64,000 nt of DNA from Glacieibacterium arshaanense. Its GTDB lineage: Bacteria; Pseudomonadota; Alphaproteobacteria; Sphingomonadales; Sphingomonadaceae. The position numbers and the translations under genes are program-made. The stretch covers positions 1,189,149-1,253,148 of the forward strand of contig NZ_SIHO01000001.1 of assembly GCF_004681125.1 (NCBI RefSeq). The letters are read 5' to 3'. How positions within the stretch are numbered: position 1 is the first letter of the stretch; every line of letters begins with the position of its first letter. Of this stretch, positions 63,005 through 64,000 are shown one piece after another. The notes beneath the pieces were generated by a model. That model ran no database searches. It was not told the DNA's origin and saw only the letters and a program-made list of their open reading frames with translations.

Positions 63005-64000
63005 TTACGCACCCCCCGGTAGAGCGGCAAAATGCCCGGTGAAGACCAGCCAGCCACTGACCACCGCGACCCAAGCCAGCGAGAGCGGCAGGAAGACCTT
63101 CCAGCCCAGTCGCATGAGTTGGTCATAACGGTAGCGCGGGACCGTCGCCTTGACCCAGGCGAAGACGAAAAACATGAAGGCGATCTTACCGAACATCCAG
63201 AAGATGCCGGGGATCAGATACAGCGGCGCCCAGTTGATCGGCGGTAGCCAGCCCCCGAGGAACAGGATGCTGGTCAGCGCGCACATCAGCAGCACGTTGG
63301 CGTATTCGCTCAAGAAAAACAGCGCGAAGCTCATCGAAGAATATTCGACCTGATAGCCGGCAACCAGCTCGGCTTCGGCTTCGGGAAGGTCGAACGGTGG
63401 CCGGTTGGTTTCGGCGAGCGCCGAGATGAAGAACATGATCGCCATCGGGAACAGCAGCGGGTTGAAGATGTTACCGTTGAACAGCCCGAGAATGTTGCCC
63501 TTCTGGCTCAACACGATGGCGCTGAGGTTGAAGCTTTGTGCGTAGAGCACGACGCAGACGATGATGAAGCCGATCGAGACTTCGTAGCTGACCATCTGTG
63601 CGGCCGAGCGCAGGCCGCCGAGGAACGGGTATTTCGAGTTCGAGGCCCAGCCCGCCATGATGATGCCGTAGACGCCCAATGAGCTGACCGCGAACATGTA
63701 GAGCAGCCCGACGTTGAGATCGGCGAGCACGACACCATAGTCGAACGGGATGACCGCCCAAGAGATCAGCGCCAACGTCAGCATGATCATCGGCGCGATG
63801 ACAAAGACGCCCTTGTTGGCGCTCGACGGGATGATGGTTTCCTTGAGGAACAGCTTGGCGGCGTCGGCGAATGACTGCAGCAGCCCCAAGGGCCCGACCA
63901 TGTTGGGACCGCGGCGCATCTGCATTGCGGCCCAGATCTTGCGGTCGAAATACACCGAGAAGGCGACCGCGAGCATCACCGGCAGCGCGATGACGAGAAT
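63005..64000 (-). CDS. nuoH: NADH-quinone oxidoreductase subunit H (partial)
   Basis: 331 residues are visible; the frame stays open to the right edge, so the first 10-20 residues are missing. The quinone-channel segments [44 protein letters not shown] and the C-terminal helices are typical. Subunit H couples quinone reduction to the proton-pumping arm. It leads the nuoH-N part of the cluster; nuoA-G lie beyond the window. Confidence 0.95.
   Translation of the reverse strand: MLVIALPVMLAVAFSVYFDRKIWAAMQMRRGPNMVGPLGLLQSFADAAKLFLKETIIPSSANKGVFVIAPMIMLTLALISWAVIPFDYGVVLADLNVGLLYMFAVSSLGVYGIIMAGWASNSKYPFLGGLRSAAQMVSYEVSIGFIIVCVVLYAQSFNLSAIVLSQKGNILGLFNGNIFNPLLFPMAIMFFISALAETNRPPFDLPEAEAELVAGYQVEYSSMSFALFFLSEYANVLLMCALTSILFLGGWLPPINWAPLYLIPGIFWMFGKIAFMFFVFAWVKATVPRYRYDQLMRLGWKVFLPLSLAWVAVVSGWLVFTGHFAALPGGA

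Overview
The window is chromosomal housekeeping DNA from a GC-rich alphaproteobacterium, most likely a member of the Sphingomonadales. Evidence: the F0 genes lie apart from F1 in the order atpI-atpB-atpE-b'-b; nuoH to nuoN is followed by birA, coaX, RNase J and DUF1467; a two-ExbD tonB cluster is present; and smc sits behind a DsbA-like lipoprotein and a DUF721 gene. The order is inferred from gene order and protein character, not from a 16S or marker-gene search. No rRNA, tRNA, CRISPR array, prophage or transposase was seen.

Layout. 1-7.1 kb: a membrane-anchored LuxR-type regulator cut by the left edge, a secreted protein, parC, then a leftward CoA pyrophosphatase/cca/DUF1285/GNAT run. 7.2-14.7 kb: leftward DUF721, dsbA-like, smc and ATP synthase F0 genes. 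14.7-18.7 kb: mutY-nudC, pheA and a membrane-anchored cytochrome c. 18.7-29.4 kb: accessory metabolism, with an outer-membrane barrel protein, an SDR, two paralogous amidohydrolases flanking a Crp-family regulator, a VWA protein, an XRE regulator and a quinohemoprotein alcohol dehydrogenase. 29.6-32.1 kb: tonB-exbB-exbD-exbD. 32.4-45.2 kb: folate and translation genes (folB, folM-like, ettA), two peptidases, uvrC, GST, nitroreductase and pgsA-moaD-moaE. 45.2-52.9 kb: an oxidoreductase, then a probable inositol-phosphodiester or inositol-lipid locus (CTP:inositol-1-phosphate cytidylyltransferase, Ino1, two CDP-alcohol phosphatidyltransferases) and a long coiled-coil membrane protein. 53.0-64.0 kb: DUF1467, RNase J, coaX, birA and nuoN to nuoH, with nuoH cut by the right edge.

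The most unusual feature is a family of six intergenic elements. Each is two REP-like halves in inverted orientation around a spacer. Spacers fall into a 22-nt class (three copies), a 55-nt class (two copies) and one of 58 nt. Spacers within a class are related to each other, in either orientation, and the inner palindrome of each half varies in sequence while keeping its symmetry. This points to a dispersed, mobilised repeat rather than chance terminators. One copy supplies the stop codon and last six codons of cca.

The second point of interest is the inositol locus. Its genes could convert glucose-6-phosphate to inositol-1-phosphate, then CDP-inositol, then a phosphoinositol product. One of its phosphatidyltransferases has an altered catalytic motif and an amino-terminal domain that looks like a degenerate nucleotidyltransferase.
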